A stretch of 64,000 nt of DNA from Gnetum montanum (GCA_015680685.1 MNCI01010504.1:948502-1012501); one strand, 5' to 3'; shown: positions 46,990-58,699, counted from the stretch's first letter. The notes: generated from the letters alone by a model not told the origin. Made by a program: numbers and translations.

Positions 46990-47550
46990 AACAAAATCAT
47001 GTCCAATGCATATAGTTAAGTTAACGGATATAGTAACTGACTGGATCAAGGTGGGCCACCTCCCAAAAAAAATATCAGATCTGGGAGTTCCCTTTGTTTA
47101 CCTCTAAGTCGCTGGGAATGAACCCCATAAGGCTCTTCTTGACTCAGCTTCCAAGATCAACTTAATCTCACAAAACTATATAAAACGTGGAACTTGCCTC
47201 CACTCAAGAAGAGCAACGTTCGCCTAGAGCTGGCTGATCAATCCATCACTATTCTTTTGGGATAGGTTGAAGACATTTTTACCACTGTCGGTGGATGGTC
47301 ATATCCAGCCAATTTCCTAGTGATCGAAATAAACAATGACAAAGGGGATTTCCCAATTATCATGGGAAGGGCATGGCTAAATACAATCGACGCATGCTTA
47401 GGAATTCATAACCTTTCCCTAGAAATATCCAAGACAAATACATTTGGTAAAATTGAGAGGAAAAGAGTTCCATGCATTGCATATAGTGACACAGGGTGTC
47501 ATTGTGTGCAGAAATCATGGGTAATGCAAAGTTTAACATTGCCTGCATGA
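46990..47550 (+). pseudogene. Element E protease
   Basis: Reads HKALLDSASKINLISQ with the catalytic Asp at 47141, and PANFLVIEINNDKGDFPIIM then GRAWLNTIDACLGI (47310-47410). The flap-to-core order is that of the Athila protease. The first part and the 76-residue open part (47320-47550) are separated by stops and at least one frame change (47220-47310). Confidence 0.65.
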
Positions 47551-47628
47551 GATCGGTGTGCACAGGACATAAATATACAAAAGTGCCTATATGCAACAGC
47601 CACATAATAAGAAAACACCCAGTGGCTG

Positions 47629-47931
47629 ATGGCTAATAAAGATAACAACCCAACTACTTGCATGGAACTAGCTGAGGGAATAACTAGTGCTTACCTTGAA
47701 AGCACAGACATATTGGAGCAAGTCCGTTGTCAACTTCCAGCCCTTAACTCTGAAAATATTAATCGGGGGAAGTTGGAGATTCCTGAGGAGTTTAAACAAG
47801 AGCCCCTGGAGTTAAAACCATTACCCACCAGTTTGGAATACGCAACCCTCAAAAACGGAAAATCAGTGATCATCAACGCAAAGCTTGTGCCCACGCAAAA
47901 GGAAAGTTTGCTTGGTCGTATCCTAAACTAA
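47629..47931 (+). CDS. Element E linker between protease and RT
   Basis: Open 100-residue stretch with KLEIPEEFKQEPLELKPLPT followed by SLEYATLKNGKSVIINAKL. This corresponds to the conserved segment just before Athila RT (ELKPLP..L-YA). It is part of the polyprotein, not a separate gene. Confidence 0.6.
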   Translation: MANKDNNPTTCMELAEGITSAYLESTDILEQVRCQLPALNSENINRGKLEIPEEFKQEPLELKPLPTSLEYATLKNGKSVIINAKLVPTQKESLLGRILN

Positions 47932-48019
47932 CCAAAATAGATCCTCGGATATGCCAACATAGGATTTATATAAATCCTTCTATAAAACCTTGCAAACAAC
48001 CCTAGAGGTGATTGAACCC

Positions 48020-48850
48020 AAAACTAAAACAAATTGTTAAAGAAGAACTAGAATAACTTCTCAAAGCTGGGTTCATTTACCCTATCACTGACAGTGAATG
48101 GGTTAGCCCTCTTGTCATCGTACCGAAAAAGGGAGGTAAATGGAGGGTATGTATAGATTTTAGGCTATTAAATATGGCAACATTCAAAGACCACTTCCCA
48201 CTACCATTTGTGGACCAAGTCTTAGACACTATAGCAGGGCATCACTATTACAGTTTTCTGGATGGATATGGCAGGTACAACCAAATATGCATTGCACCAG
48301 AAGACCAAGCCAAAACAACATTCACTAGTTCTTGGGGAATGTTCGCATATAAACAAATGCCTTTTGGTTTGTACAATGCACCTTCCACGTTCCAATGTTT
48401 AGTTCTAAGTATTTTTCAACAACAAATAGGCAATGGAGTAGAATTCTTCATGGACGACTTCTCCACTTATGGAACGAACTTTGATCAAGCTCTCAACCGG
48501 TTAGAGAAAGTATTGAAACGATGTGTTGAAACCAACCTTAAGCTCAACTGGAAGAAGAGCCATTTGATGGTTCAAGAGGGCATCGTGCTGAGGCACAAAA
48601 TTTCGCAATCAGGAATCGAAGTTGACCCAGAAAAAATTAAAGTCATCCAAGGAATCACCTGACAACCAGAAACTATTAAAGATGTGAGGTCATTCCTTGG
48701 ACACATTGGATACTATAGAAGGTTTATTGAGAACTTTTCAAAAGTTGCCAAATCGTTGGTAGAATTAACAAAAAAGGATGCACCATTTGAATGGACCAAG
48801 GAATGTGAACAAGCATTCCAAGCTCTTAAAACAGAGACTTGTGGAAACTC
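48020..48850 (+). pseudogene. Element E reverse transcriptase
   Basis: QIVKEELE then LLKAGFIYPI, VIVPKKGGKWRVCIDFRLLN, TFKDHFPLPFVDQVLDTIAG, YYSFLDGYGRYNQICIAPED, KQMPFGLYNAPSTFQ and the intact active box FMDDFSTYG (about 48450). Then LEKVLKRCVETNLKLNWKK and the connection RSFLGHIGYYRRFI. Only two in-frame stops occur (TAA at 48049, TGA at 48660). The enzyme would copy element RNA into DNA. The FMDDF...LKRC wording is the Athila type. Confidence 0.85.
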
Positions 48851-49250
48851 CCATTCTACAGGCACCTGACTGGTCTAGACCATTCCATATCATGACCGAT
48901 GCATCCAATTATGCATTATGAGCTGTACTGACACAACTAGATGAACAAAAATGACCCTACTACATCCATTGTGCCAGTAAAAGCATCACCGGTGCACAAC
49001 TTAACTACATGACTACAGAAAAAGAATTAATGGCTATTGTGTTTGCACTGGATAAGTTTAGGCACTATGTATTGGGTTACAAGGTATATATCCACACAGA
49101 TCATAGTGCAATTAGGTTCCTTATGAATAAGCCAACGGTTAGCCCACGTATCATACGTTGGTTGGTGATTCTTTAGGAGTTCGATTTAACTATTGTAGAC
49201 CGCAAGGGAACTGAGAACATAGTCGCAGATCACCTATCTCGGTTGCGATG
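48840..49250 (+). pseudogene. Element E RNase H
   Basis: After a frameshift near 48835: LVETPILQAPDW, MTDASNYAL (first Asp), TTEKELMAIVFALDKFRHYV (Glu), IHTDHSAIRFL (Asp) and NIVADHLSRL (last Asp). All four active residues are present. Three stops (two of them at Trp/Gln-like codons) interrupt the frame. Confidence 0.78.
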
Positions 49251-50694
49251 GGAAAAAAAAGAGAACGAATACGCGGTATCTGACCATTTTCCTAAAGGGA
49301 CCCTCTTTGCTGGTGTAATAAATAATCAACACATAGAAGTAAACTGGTATAGCGGCATTCTCACTTATCGCACCTCACAACAAATACCACAGAGATTAGA
49401 CTTTAGGAAGAGACAACAATTTCTTCACAATATCAAATACTTCATGGAAATCAGGGGACAACTCTACAAAGTCTACCCTGATGGCCTAGTTCGATGGTGT
49501 GTACCCGACCAAGACCAATTAAAAGTTCTCCAAGATGCTCATGAGGGCCCCTATGGGGGTCATTATGCTAGGAGACGAACGGCCACTAAAATCCTACTTG
49601 TAGGATATTATTGGCCAGCACTATTTTGGGATGCCCATCATTTTGCTCAATCCTATGAGCGTTGCCAACGTGATGGGGGAATGATTGCTAGGATGGAGGA
49701 TCCACAATAATGGATTCAACCTTTAGAACCCTTTGACATTTGGGGGATAGATTTCATGGGATCGATTACACCAATGTCCAACAGAAAAGCATATATAATC
49801 GTTGTTGTTGATTACTTAACCAAATGGGCTGAAGCAGCCACTGTAACAGATTGCACATCATCTACAGCTACCCGATTTGTACAGCAAAAAATTGTTAATA
49901 GATTTGGTATGCCACGTGCACTTATTTTCGATAATGGAACACATTTTACAGGTGCAACCTTTAGAAAGTTGATGCGACGCTTAGGGGTTGAGCATAAAAT
50001 GACCACACCTTACCACCCCCAAGCTAATGGTCAAGCTGAAGTTACTAATAGGGAGATTACCAAAATATTAACATGAACAATTAGCAAATTTAGGCGAGAC
50101 TAGAGCATGAAACTGAATGATGCTCTTCAGGCGTATCATTCCACTTGGAAGCTCCCTATAGGATATTCTCCCTATGAGCTAGTGTATGGGAAACTTCCAA
50201 AACTACCTATACAAAGTGAGCTCCGTACATTATCCATGGCTTGTGAACTTCACCTAGATCTCGACCTAGCACAAAAACAACGACTAGCAACTTTGAATGT
50301 GTTAGACGAGAATCAATTGGTTGCACTATCGTTAAATGAGTTGCACAAAGCACACAATAAACAATGGTATGACTTAAAGATCCGAAGGCTTAGGTATCAA
50401 CCAGGAGATAAGGTCCTTTACTGGAACCCCACACATGTACCCCAACGTACAAAGTTTCAGACCTTGTGGAAAGGACCTTACATTATTCATACTACCTTTC
50501 CCTTTGGAGCCATGATGATATATAAGCCTGATAGCCCGGATAAAATGTTATTGGTTAATGTACAACAAACAAAACCTTTCCATGAATCTACACAAGCCAG
50601 TACGAGTCGCACTTCTACTAGCAGTCAACCACGCTCACTATTTCAAATCTCTCCCTTACAACCCAGTCATGGGGGAGATGGCCACCTATGCTAA
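49243..50694 (+). pseudogene. Element E integrase
   Basis: HHCC zinc motif (AHEGPYGGHYARRRTAT and AQSYERCQRDG, where the first Cys of the pair is now Ser). The core has WGIDFMGSI, IFDNGTHFTGATF and NGQAEVTNREI, giving the catalytic Asp, Asp and Glu at about 49748, 49930 and 50038. The C-terminal part reads VLYWNPTHVPQ and LWKGPYIIHT, the GPY motif; no chromodomain follows. Breaks: TAA at 49708, TGA at 50074, TAG at 50101. The final Ser/Thr-rich segment ends at 50694. Confidence 0.82.
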
Positions 50695-52631
50695 TCATAT
50701 GGGGCCCTCAGTTCTTTTTCAATTTTTGTTTTACAACATTTTTCTTTTACACGTTTTTGTTTTACAAATTTATTTAACTTTTCTAATTTTTTTTTTACAA
50801 CTTTCTTTAACCTTTTTAATTTTTGTTTTACACCATCGTTATACTTTTCTATTTTGTGTATGTATGTGTGTGTATCCACCCTGTAAGTTCGTCACCTAAT
50901 AAGTGTTCAGACCGATGGGATAAACTGTTTTCACCTTGATTGCTAATGTTTGGTTTTTACCTTTAAGTTACAATGTTAATACTAAGGTATGTTTCTTTTG
51001 ATATGGCAAGCAATGAGATCACTTCATCCATCCATCCACCAAAGTCTATGGTTTCTCTTGGCTTGGAAATGTACAGTTCCCTTCCAATAAGAACTTTAAT
51101 GAACCGGTGACTAGGTAATTCTCAAACTAAGGAAGGACTCAAGGATTGCAAAGGGTGTGACTTCAAAGGAACTTGATGCTTTTGTGTTGGTCATTCACTT
51201 GGGTGCTTGGCTGTTTCCTTCTTAAGTTTTCTTACCATTCCGATGTTACCCAATTTTCAAAAGCTGAGACAATAAAATAAGAAGTCTTTGCATGGTGTGG
51301 TCCCCATGCATAAAAACACAAAACAAAAAAAAAAAACAACCTACGTGAGGATTCAAAGCACACCCCTTAGACGAAATAAAATTTGGGCTACAAGCACTAG
51401 TTATGGAACCAAAGTGTTCTCTCTAACTAAGGTCCTTCTCGCTTCTCGTTCTCTCCTTTGTTTTGTCGAAATGGTAGTGGTTCTTTGAAGATGCATCCTC
51501 GTTATCCAAGTGGATGGTTTAACCGAATGCATTGATGCGAAGTCACTGGAAGTGGTTGGTTTGAGCCCGGAGTTGGAATGAGATTCGCCAAGTCACATTA
51601 ATCATAAAACACACAAGGGGTTGTACACCACCTTGTTCTTGGGATTGCATTCCACTTCCCTTCTCTCCACCCTTCTCTCCACTATTCACATCATTTCCAG
51701 TTGTATCATTAGTGTATATATTTTGGTTGATGCATTGTTTTCTTTTTGGTAAATTCTTACAGTTAAGACTTTAACTCTTGTTCCAAAGGACATTCCCAGA
51801 GCCTACAGACTCTTTGAATGTGGGATTGTCAGGGCATTAAGGGCATGAGCCTGCTTTGGGGAGGACCCACTAACATTCCCATTTGGAACATTCGTTAACT
51901 TCTTTTCCTTAACATTTTGCAATTAATTTTATTTTTGTTCATTTCCATATTGACATCCACTTCACTAATGCCATAGTTGTCCCTTTTACCTATCTTTCTT
52001 ACTCCTTTTCTTTCTCCATTCTAACGCTACCAAAGGTTTGTGATTAGTCATGGGGCTATGGGGCCTAATTTTTTGATTTTTCTCCTACACCCCGAAATTT
52101 TTTATTTTCTTCCTAACCCCTACACCTTCGGTAGTCATCACCTACATCTTCCCAGATCCATATCAGCCATACCAAAACTTAGCCAATGAACCTACACCGA
52201 AGCAAGGTATTATTTACTTGATGATTCAATTACTCTTCCTAATATATGATTGTGTTGTGTGTGCAGATGGCAATCATACAACAACGGAATGGATCTGGAG
52301 TAGCGCTGAAGCAGCTATGCAAGGAGAAAAATTGATAATGCGCTTACGGATGGACAACGGAAGGCATAATCTAGGTGTTGGTAGCAGCAAGACTCTTCTC
52401 TATTCTTCTCTTCTCTTCTCTCTCCTCTTTTCTCTTAGCTACCAAATATGGCCTGATGTCATTGTAATAAGGTGTTCACCCTTGTTGTCATTGACACTAG
52501 TCTTGTCAAGTCTTGTATTAATGAACCGTTCACATGTCATTCCATTAGTTCCATTCCCCTCAATAATCCCATACCTACCTGATATCATTGTAAGGAACTT
52601 GAGGATGAGTTTTGATTCAGTCATGGGGGTA
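50695..52631 (+). other. Element E spacer between integrase and 3' LTR
   Basis: 1.9 kb. 50710-50850 is a T-rich tandem repeat (about four units of TTTTTGTTTTACAAC-type). No env-like gene can be recognised. A 138-residue plus frame (52218-52634) has a hydrophobic middle (LLYSSLLFSLLFSLSYQIW) but overlaps the LTR start and has no known motif. A purine tract ATGGGGG (52623-52629) just before the LTR is the likely polypurine primer. A similar CAGTCATGGGGGAGATGG occurs at about 50664-50681. Confidence 0.55.
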
Positions 52632-53574
52632 TGATGAGACGCGGATTGCACAAGCTACGATATCGCGTACACGATATCCCATCCTTCCCTACGATATCGC
52701 GTACACGATATCATGGTCTGCCACCATATCTATAAATAAGAGGCGGCACTCCCCTCATTTCAGATCATAGGCGTAAAGTAGCGAAGCTCTGGCAGATTTA
52801 TCATCCCAGAGATAGAATATTTTCCATGTGCCTGTAGTAGGAGTCCCCCAAGTGAATGGTTCTTTATTCGAGCAACTTTGTACCTGAACGCAAGTTGTGT
52901 ATGGAAATAAAGATGAGCTTTGTGGATAAACCTTGAAATGCATGGATAGGTTTAATTAATGTTACTTACTACTTTCCTAGTAACCTGGCATGAGTACGAC
53001 TTGGTTACGAGTGTTGATGAACGTGTACAGCTAGCCAAGGAATCGGCTACTCATCGTGAGTAGATTCTCTCATCCTTTCCTCCTAGAACATGGGACAAGT
53101 ACAACTTGATTACGAGCATCTATAGATGTGTACTGCTAGTCAATAAATCGGCTTCTTGTCACACTTAGGTTAGTTAAGTGCCTCAGTACGACCGCTTCGA
53201 GCACGTGCATTACGTGTGGTAATCCCAGTAACAATTAGCGTTTGGTAACCACAGTTGCACAGTTTAGGGTGTGTACGGAAAGTGGGAACAGATGCTGATG
53301 CTAGGACTTAATGCTGTAGTTAGAGTTAGTTTTAGTTTCTCAACCCTTCACCGTTTAGCATAGGAGATCAACCAAAAAATACCAAAAAATCATATACCTC
53401 GGACTTACTTAACCATACACCATGACAACAACAAGTAAGTCTAGGAAGACAACGAACGATTAACCCCAAGTGTTCCATGGGGCGTTTAGGCATTTAGTCT
53501 GTGGAGTTCAACCAGATCGCACGTGCTATGCTTGTTTCGTATGGTTGAGTGTAGGGGTACCTCACCACTCATCA
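52632..53574 (+). repeat. Element E 3' LTR
   Basis: 943 bp, 72 bp longer than the 5' LTR. The extra length is an internal duplication: the block with ACTTGGTTACGAG...GTGTAC...AATCGGCT (52996-53050) is followed by a diverged copy (53098-53153). It has two promoter palindromes instead of three. It ends CACTCATCA, followed by ACCCC. Confidence 0.9.
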
Positions 53575-53579
53575 ACCCC
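53575..53579. other. Target site duplication of element E, right
   Basis: ACCCC, identical to 44909-44913. Confidence 0.9.
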
Positions 53580-54500
53580 TTCACTACTCATAATGCTCTC
53601 TTTCTATCATGCCTGATCTTGTTTCTTATTTGTTCATAATTATTTTTCTCTTAATTAGGATACCTTCTTTGATTTACATGTCTATCATATTCTTCTCATC
53701 TTTCTCTATCATAATCTCTTGATCTTTGTTTCCTCTTGTCGAAATCCACAGATGATCATGAGGAGGAAGAGGAAGTAGTTAGAGAATAGTGTTGGCTGGT
53801 TCTCCTTCTATGACTTCATGATTCATTATCTTTTACTTCATCGAAGATGTAGGCCATAATCTCCTCTTAAGTTTGGATTTTTCCATTTCTTTTCTAGGTG
53901 TTTCTACAATGGCTAAATGTAGTTGTATTTTAATAGGTTCCTATGGACAGATGATTTATGTTTATGAATGAGATTCCTGAGTTTGATGGAGTTCTTTCAT
54001 TACAAATGTATCGTGTGAAGCACTTTCTTTCTTTTGTTATGCTTATGTCTTATCTTCATGGTAGTATCCCTTCTTACTTGTGCTTTAGTAGGTTGATATG
54101 TCTTAGTCATGTGTTTAATGACATGATATCCTTCTTGTGCATGGCCAAGGTTCAACCTCATTAAGATTTCTTACAACATTGCTTTTGCAGAATATTCAGG
54201 AGGCAAAACAACATTTCCCTACAAATATCTCCACCTTAGTTAATCATCCTAGTGAAAGATAAATGTGAAATTAGGATAGTATGGATCAATGTGAGCATAT
54301 GAAATTCTAGCTTGCATGGACACACTCTAGTCTTCTTCATCATATCCTTTGTCATGAATCTTATCAGTTTCTTTGATAGGTGGTAACTTTTCATTAAATG
54401 TAGAATCCATTTTATGTTTTTCACATCCTTAAGTATGTGTGTGTGTTAAAAGAATTAATTTAAGTGTGAAAGATAAATCTTTTAATTCTAAATACAATGA
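53580..54500 (-). pseudogene. Element H: gag, proximal part
   Basis: Continuation of H after element E. The minus-strand frame 54424-54236 (KLIRFMTKDMMKKTRVCPCK) has a counterpart at 57604-57353 in element I (MTKMMKIDVYHYKLMSL). No catalytic motif is expected here. Assignment rests on position next to the primer site and on this parallel. Confidence 0.5.
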
Positions 54501-54538
54501 ACTCTATGAAATCAACTACTAAACAAATATTAACACAT

Positions 54539-54555
54539 CCTCAGCAATGGCACCA
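54539..54555 (-). other. Element H primer-binding site, decayed tRNA-Asp type
   Basis: The minus strand reads TGGTGCCATTGCTGAGG. Against the tRNA-Asp site TGGCGCCGTTGCCGGGG there are four changes, all C to T or G to A. It is one base from the LTR end TGATGAG (complement of CTCATCA). Confidence 0.75.
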
Positions 54556-54556
54556 G

Positions 54557-55560
54557 TGATGAGTGGCTGGGTATTCCAACACCTCATCATAAAAGTCACG
54601 ACCATTCATGCATGATCAAATTGTAATCCATGGATGGACAATGTATGTATGCTAGTGGTTGATAGTTGGTTTGTGATCATTGTCTTCTCACATTAAGTTA
54701 GTAAAGTATGGGTAGTATGGTTTAACTAGTAGTGTGATGTATGATATTGTGATGTTGTAGGCTCATGTTACTCCTAAGTGTGTTCATAATGAAAGATGAG
54801 AATAAAGTCTAAATCTAAATAATAGAATAAATGTAAATCTATTCTTTGATTTGATTATGAACACTCATTTTTGACTTTCCATACACATCCTGGGTTTTGT
54901 AATTGTTGCTAGGATTATCAAGTGAGTTCACTACTAAGCGAATCAAGTGAAGCCACTAATGGGTCATCAAATGATTACACTTAATGCTCAAAACCAGTCA
55001 TACTCATTCCATCTTACTAATGAACATGAGAAAAGTAAAGTACTTGAAAAGTGTAAACAACTAAACTAAAGTAAATGTATTAAATAAGTGAAAATTAAAC
55101 TAAGTAAAGAAAATGACTAAGTAAAAGTAAAGAAACTAAGTGTAATGCTACAATGTGAGAAATAATCTCAATTTTTGTTTCCATCCATGAATCATACCCA
55201 AGTACAATCCACCTGAAAAATGATTTTGTACAACTATTTGACATCATACTATGGGCATTTACTCAATCACTAAGTCTAAGTTATGAAAACAAACTACAAG
55301 AATTTTGCTAAGGATGAAATGAAAAGTTGTTCCGTTGACACAACCAATTGTTGATATTTATAGGGGTGACCAAAACTCTCTACATTGCATCAACGATGAT
55401 GTATGCATGGCTACTAACATATCTAGATTATGTACCACTTGTAACAAATTTGGTATTACTAGAGCTTTTAGTCTATGTATGCATCATAGATGGATAACTT
55501 GAAATGAAGCTTCTACCCTCTATGGTTTGAATAGAAAATGCAAAAGGAAATTTGAAAATT
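54557..55560 (-). mobile_element. Element H 5' LTR (right border uncertain)
   Basis: Starts, on the plus strand, TGATGAGTGGC, the complement of the Athila-type LTR end CCACTCATCA shared with element E. The interior is AT-rich and non-coding. The outer end could not be located; LINE-like sequence begins at about 55560, so I place the border there provisionally. Confidence 0.5.
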
Positions 55561-56165
55561 TAATTTTTAATCTTAAGAATTTATTTAATTTTGATAATAG
55601 TGTGCATTAGGATTTTCTAGACTTTTTTTGAAAGGATGCCAAATATATTTCTTCTTTTAGTTCAAAAGTTTCCTACAAGATTATTATAAAGAATGATTTT
55701 ATTCATAACAAATTCAATAAGGCATGGAAAATGCAATTATATTTGCACTTTTAGATGGGTAAAATGAAATATATTTAGGAAGCTCTTACATTTCCTAAAA
55801 TTCATATTTTTTAATAATGTCATAAACATTGAGGTCTTTCGATAGACATTTATCTTAAACATATGAGAAATGTTTCTCCTCAATGTCCTCTCTATAGAAG
55901 TAAAGACTCATTTTCTCATGATTTTTTTAGTGTTATGTACAAGTAAAGATCTTTTATTGAATCATTACATCCAAAGAAGCCTCTTCCTTTTTGATATCAC
56001 AAGCATGGACATCCTTCTTAAAAAAGGATGGGTTCCTATTACACTCTTTAGTTCTCTCTCTCTTTCAAAATTCTCCCTATTTGTTTTGCCACTTGGTCAA
56101 AAAACCTCTAAATTTGATAAATATTTACTTCTAATTGTCTTCATCAAGAATAGATCTTAATGGTC
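55560..56165 (+). pseudogene. LINE ORF2 3' fragment (zinc-binding RT tail)
   Basis: Plus-strand reading with stops: FSSKVSYKIIIKNDFIHNKF, NKAWKMQL, then IYLKHMRNVSPQCPLYRSKD and SFSHDFFSV (55850-55930). This resembles the zinc-binding segment after RT in plant L1 elements (W-K-L..K, then C-P-x-C-x..E-x-x-x-H-x-F). The second Cys is now Tyr. No other LINE part is near it, so it is a short, old insertion between elements H and I. Confidence 0.45.
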
Positions 56166-57660
56166 TCACTAGTTTTTTTTCTCAATCCATCTATGATATG
56201 ACATAGCTATTCCTTCTAAGAGAAGGCATGGGCTAGGTACTAGTGCAATAAGGAATAATACCTACTTAAGGCCTCATCAATGAACTCATTAGTTCATTGC
56301 ATCTATCCTTATATCTACTTCCTTATATTGGACACTCTAGAATAGATTTGGTACTTCTCATTGAAGCACTTGATCATTATTATATATTAATGAATGGAAT
56401 CATGCTCTAACAAACTGCACAAACTTTCTTCCTCTTTAGAGAACATTCTTGGGAATATCTTCAAATTTTGTAATTTACTCTCAATGTTTTACAATGCATA
56501 GACATTCTAAGAATCTTGTAGGCAGTATTTGATATTTATGTTGTAAGCTTCCTCAAATTTAGGATTATTCTTCATATCTAGCCACTTTTTTGAATTCTAG
56601 TTGGAATTCATGGTACCTCCTTCATTTGGATCATGCTTCTTATTATCATAATGGTTCATTATCTTTATTTGGTATGTTAAAATAATCATCATGACCATAG
56701 TCTCTACCTGCTCAATCATGATGATATCTTTCTCTTTTCCTTCTATGCCTCATTTTCTACCTTGTTTCTTAATCTCTATCTTTGAGACTCTTAGGATTCC
56801 TTGTGGAATTCTCATCAAGTTGTTTATCCACTTTTTTATCTAATACTATTCCCCTTCAACCATGTTCATATTCATCAAAGCTTAACCATAAAGAAGAAGA
56901 AGATGGTAAGCAAAGAGAATCATAAAAACCTGGCCTCTTTTTGTGACCCCTTTATAAGTTTGTCTTTGGTCTACTAGAGGCTCTAGGCCTTGAAGACCTC
57001 CTTATTCTAGATCCTTGTCCATATGTTGTAGGATTGCTAACTATTGTAGAATATAATATTGTCTACGTGAGGTCCCCAGTGTTGAAGGCAGGAGAATATA
57101 AGGAAGATTGATGATGATGGAACCTCATACACTCATGGTCTATGTCTTCCTTTTCTAGTTAGGATGTCACAAGTACAGCATTCTTGATGTTATCAAACTC
57201 ATATCAAGTCTCCATATGATGGTCCACCCTACACTAAGCCTTCATTAGTTGGTAGAGTCTAGACATGTTCTCTTCAATACAATGGTCATATATGAGATAA
57301 CCAAGTCTGGATGTTAGGAGTACCACTTAAAGCATGGATAAAGATGCTTTATCTAGTGGGAGCACAATATTTCCCTACAAATGCATTCACTAGAATTTTT
57401 CATCCTAATAAAATACAAAAGTAAATTGAGAAAGAGAAGGGTCTTGATCGACATAAGAGACATTAACTTGTAATGATACACATCAATCTTCATCATTTTT
57501 GTCATTGCCCCCTGTAAAACTTCTCGATTACAATGCGTTGTTTGATTTATGAGAAGTAGACATGATCCTGTTATTTTTTGTAACTTAATTAGTATCAAAT
57601 ACATTAAAAATAAATTATTAAATATTTAACAATAATCATGTATACTACTAATTAACTAAA
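56166..57660 (-). pseudogene. Element I: Athila-like gag remnant
   Basis: Minus-strand sequence that parallels element H's gag at the nucleotide level (56190-56290 versus about 44390-44480: ATGACATAGCTATTCC TTCTAAGAGAAGG and the following TAGTGCAATAAGGAATAAT). It also parallels H in the N-terminal piece 57604-57353. Heavily decayed. It starts next to a primer-like site at 57678. Confidence 0.5.
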
Positions 57661-57677
57661 CTAAATTGCTAGCATTA

Positions 57678-57696
57678 TCCTTAGTAATGGTTACAA
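57678..57696 (-). other. Element I primer-binding site, strongly decayed
   Basis: The minus strand reads TTGTAACCATTACTAAGGA against element H's TGGTGCCATTGCTGAGGA at the same distance from the LTR end. About five mismatches relative to H, mostly transitions. Confidence 0.5.
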
Positions 57697-57697
57697 A

Positions 57698-58060
57698 TGA
57701 TGAGCAACGAATATGCCTAATGCTCCACCATACATTCTATAAATGTTGTAGTAAAGTGTATCATAATCTATGGATGAGGTAGAAATAGTGTTTAGTCTCA
57801 TCAAATGATCATAGATCATTGTATTTTCAATCATCTTACATAGACTAAGAATAGGAAACATGACATTAGCCATATAGGGGGAGCACAATATTCCTTACAT
57901 ACATGCTTCAAGAGATAATACCTTTGTCTTAAATATAATGAACCCTATTAAAGTTGATACTCTAAGTGAAGGCTCTTTTATTCTACTATGATAAGCTATA
58001 AATTTAAGAAAAAGGTTTATTTTAAAATCATGATGATGAGGATACATATGAGGATGTATT

Positions 58061-58102
<42 letters not shown>

Positions 58103-58121
58103 AAGGTAGTTAATCTCAAGT
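57698..58121 (-). mobile_element. Element I LTR, incomplete
   Basis: Begins TGATGAGC, the Athila-type terminus, and runs to the gap at 58122. It contains an (AT)n tract at 58063-58099. Its outer border is lost in or beyond the gap. Confidence 0.5.
58063..58099. repeat. (AT)n microsatellite
   Basis: Eighteen uninterrupted AT units, 23 bp before an unknown-base gap (58122-58180). It creates a false Ile-Tyr repeat frame on the minus strand. Confidence 0.95.
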
Positions 58122-58180
58122 NNNNNNNNNNNNNNNNNNNNNNNNNNNNNNNNNNNNNNNNNNNNNNNNNNNNNNNNNNN

Positions 58181-58378
58181 AGAAAATGCCAAGATAAGGC
58201 TACTTAAATTTAATAAATGTTTAAAATATAAGTAACAAAGACATACTTATTTTTAATAAATTAAATTTAATGGATGTCATGGAATGAACTCCTATAGTCA
58301 AGGTAGAAGTGGTTTTTTTGTTTTATTAGTAGGAAATATTTACCATAAATGTTTCAAAATTAAATTATAAATAAATAA
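58181..58378. other. AT-rich flank of the LINE
   Basis: No feature except the probable left target duplication at 58362-58378 (AAATTATAAATAAATAA), compared with AAATTATAAATTAATAG at 63733-63749: two differences in 17. Confidence 0.5.
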
Positions 58379-58699
58379 AAAGTTTTTCTTTCAGGTGAGA
58401 GAGGTTTGAAAATGAATTCATTGATAGAGGACACCAGGCGAGCATAGCTGGACACGACAACCCAAGCGCACATGATGACATAGGTGAACACAGCGACACT
58501 GGGTGCCACGGTGGCACAGGTGGACGTGAAGACCCAAGCAACCAAGGAGACCCATATGAACACTACAAGAGAGATGAGGGAGGATGGGCTAGAGAACCCA
58601 CAGGATGCTCTCAAAGGTTTCAGAGAGTTCACTGGGTGCTCACGGGAGGTGACGGTGCTATGGATAAAGGTCAATCACTTGGCCGCAAGCACGCTAGAA

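Larger units (their letters stand above)
44914..53574 (+). mobile_element. Element E: nearly complete Athila-like Ty3/gypsy element
   Basis: 8.66 kb, bounded by LTRs with termini TGATGAG...CTCATCA and a perfect 5 bp target duplication. It has a tRNA-Asp-type primer site, gag, protease, RT, RNase H and integrase in one direction, then a 1.9 kb spacer. RT (FMDD) and integrase (D, D, E) keep their catalytic residues. A modest number of stops and one clear frameshift (about 48835) prevent full translation. It is the youngest gypsy element here: the LTRs differ at about 24 of 300 compared positions by my hand count. It was inserted in the gag of element H, opposite strand. Confidence 0.9.

Noticed and set aside
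52218-52634. Possible env-like or membrane protein in element E
   Set aside because: Only one hydrophobic segment, no signal peptide or fusion motif, and it ends inside the LTR start.
57895-58119. Minus-strand frame with Ile-Tyr repeat
   Set aside because: Translation of the (AT)n microsatellite.
58360-58674. Minus-strand 104-residue frame with hydrophobic character
   Set aside because: Shadow of the LINE ORF1 region on the plus strand.
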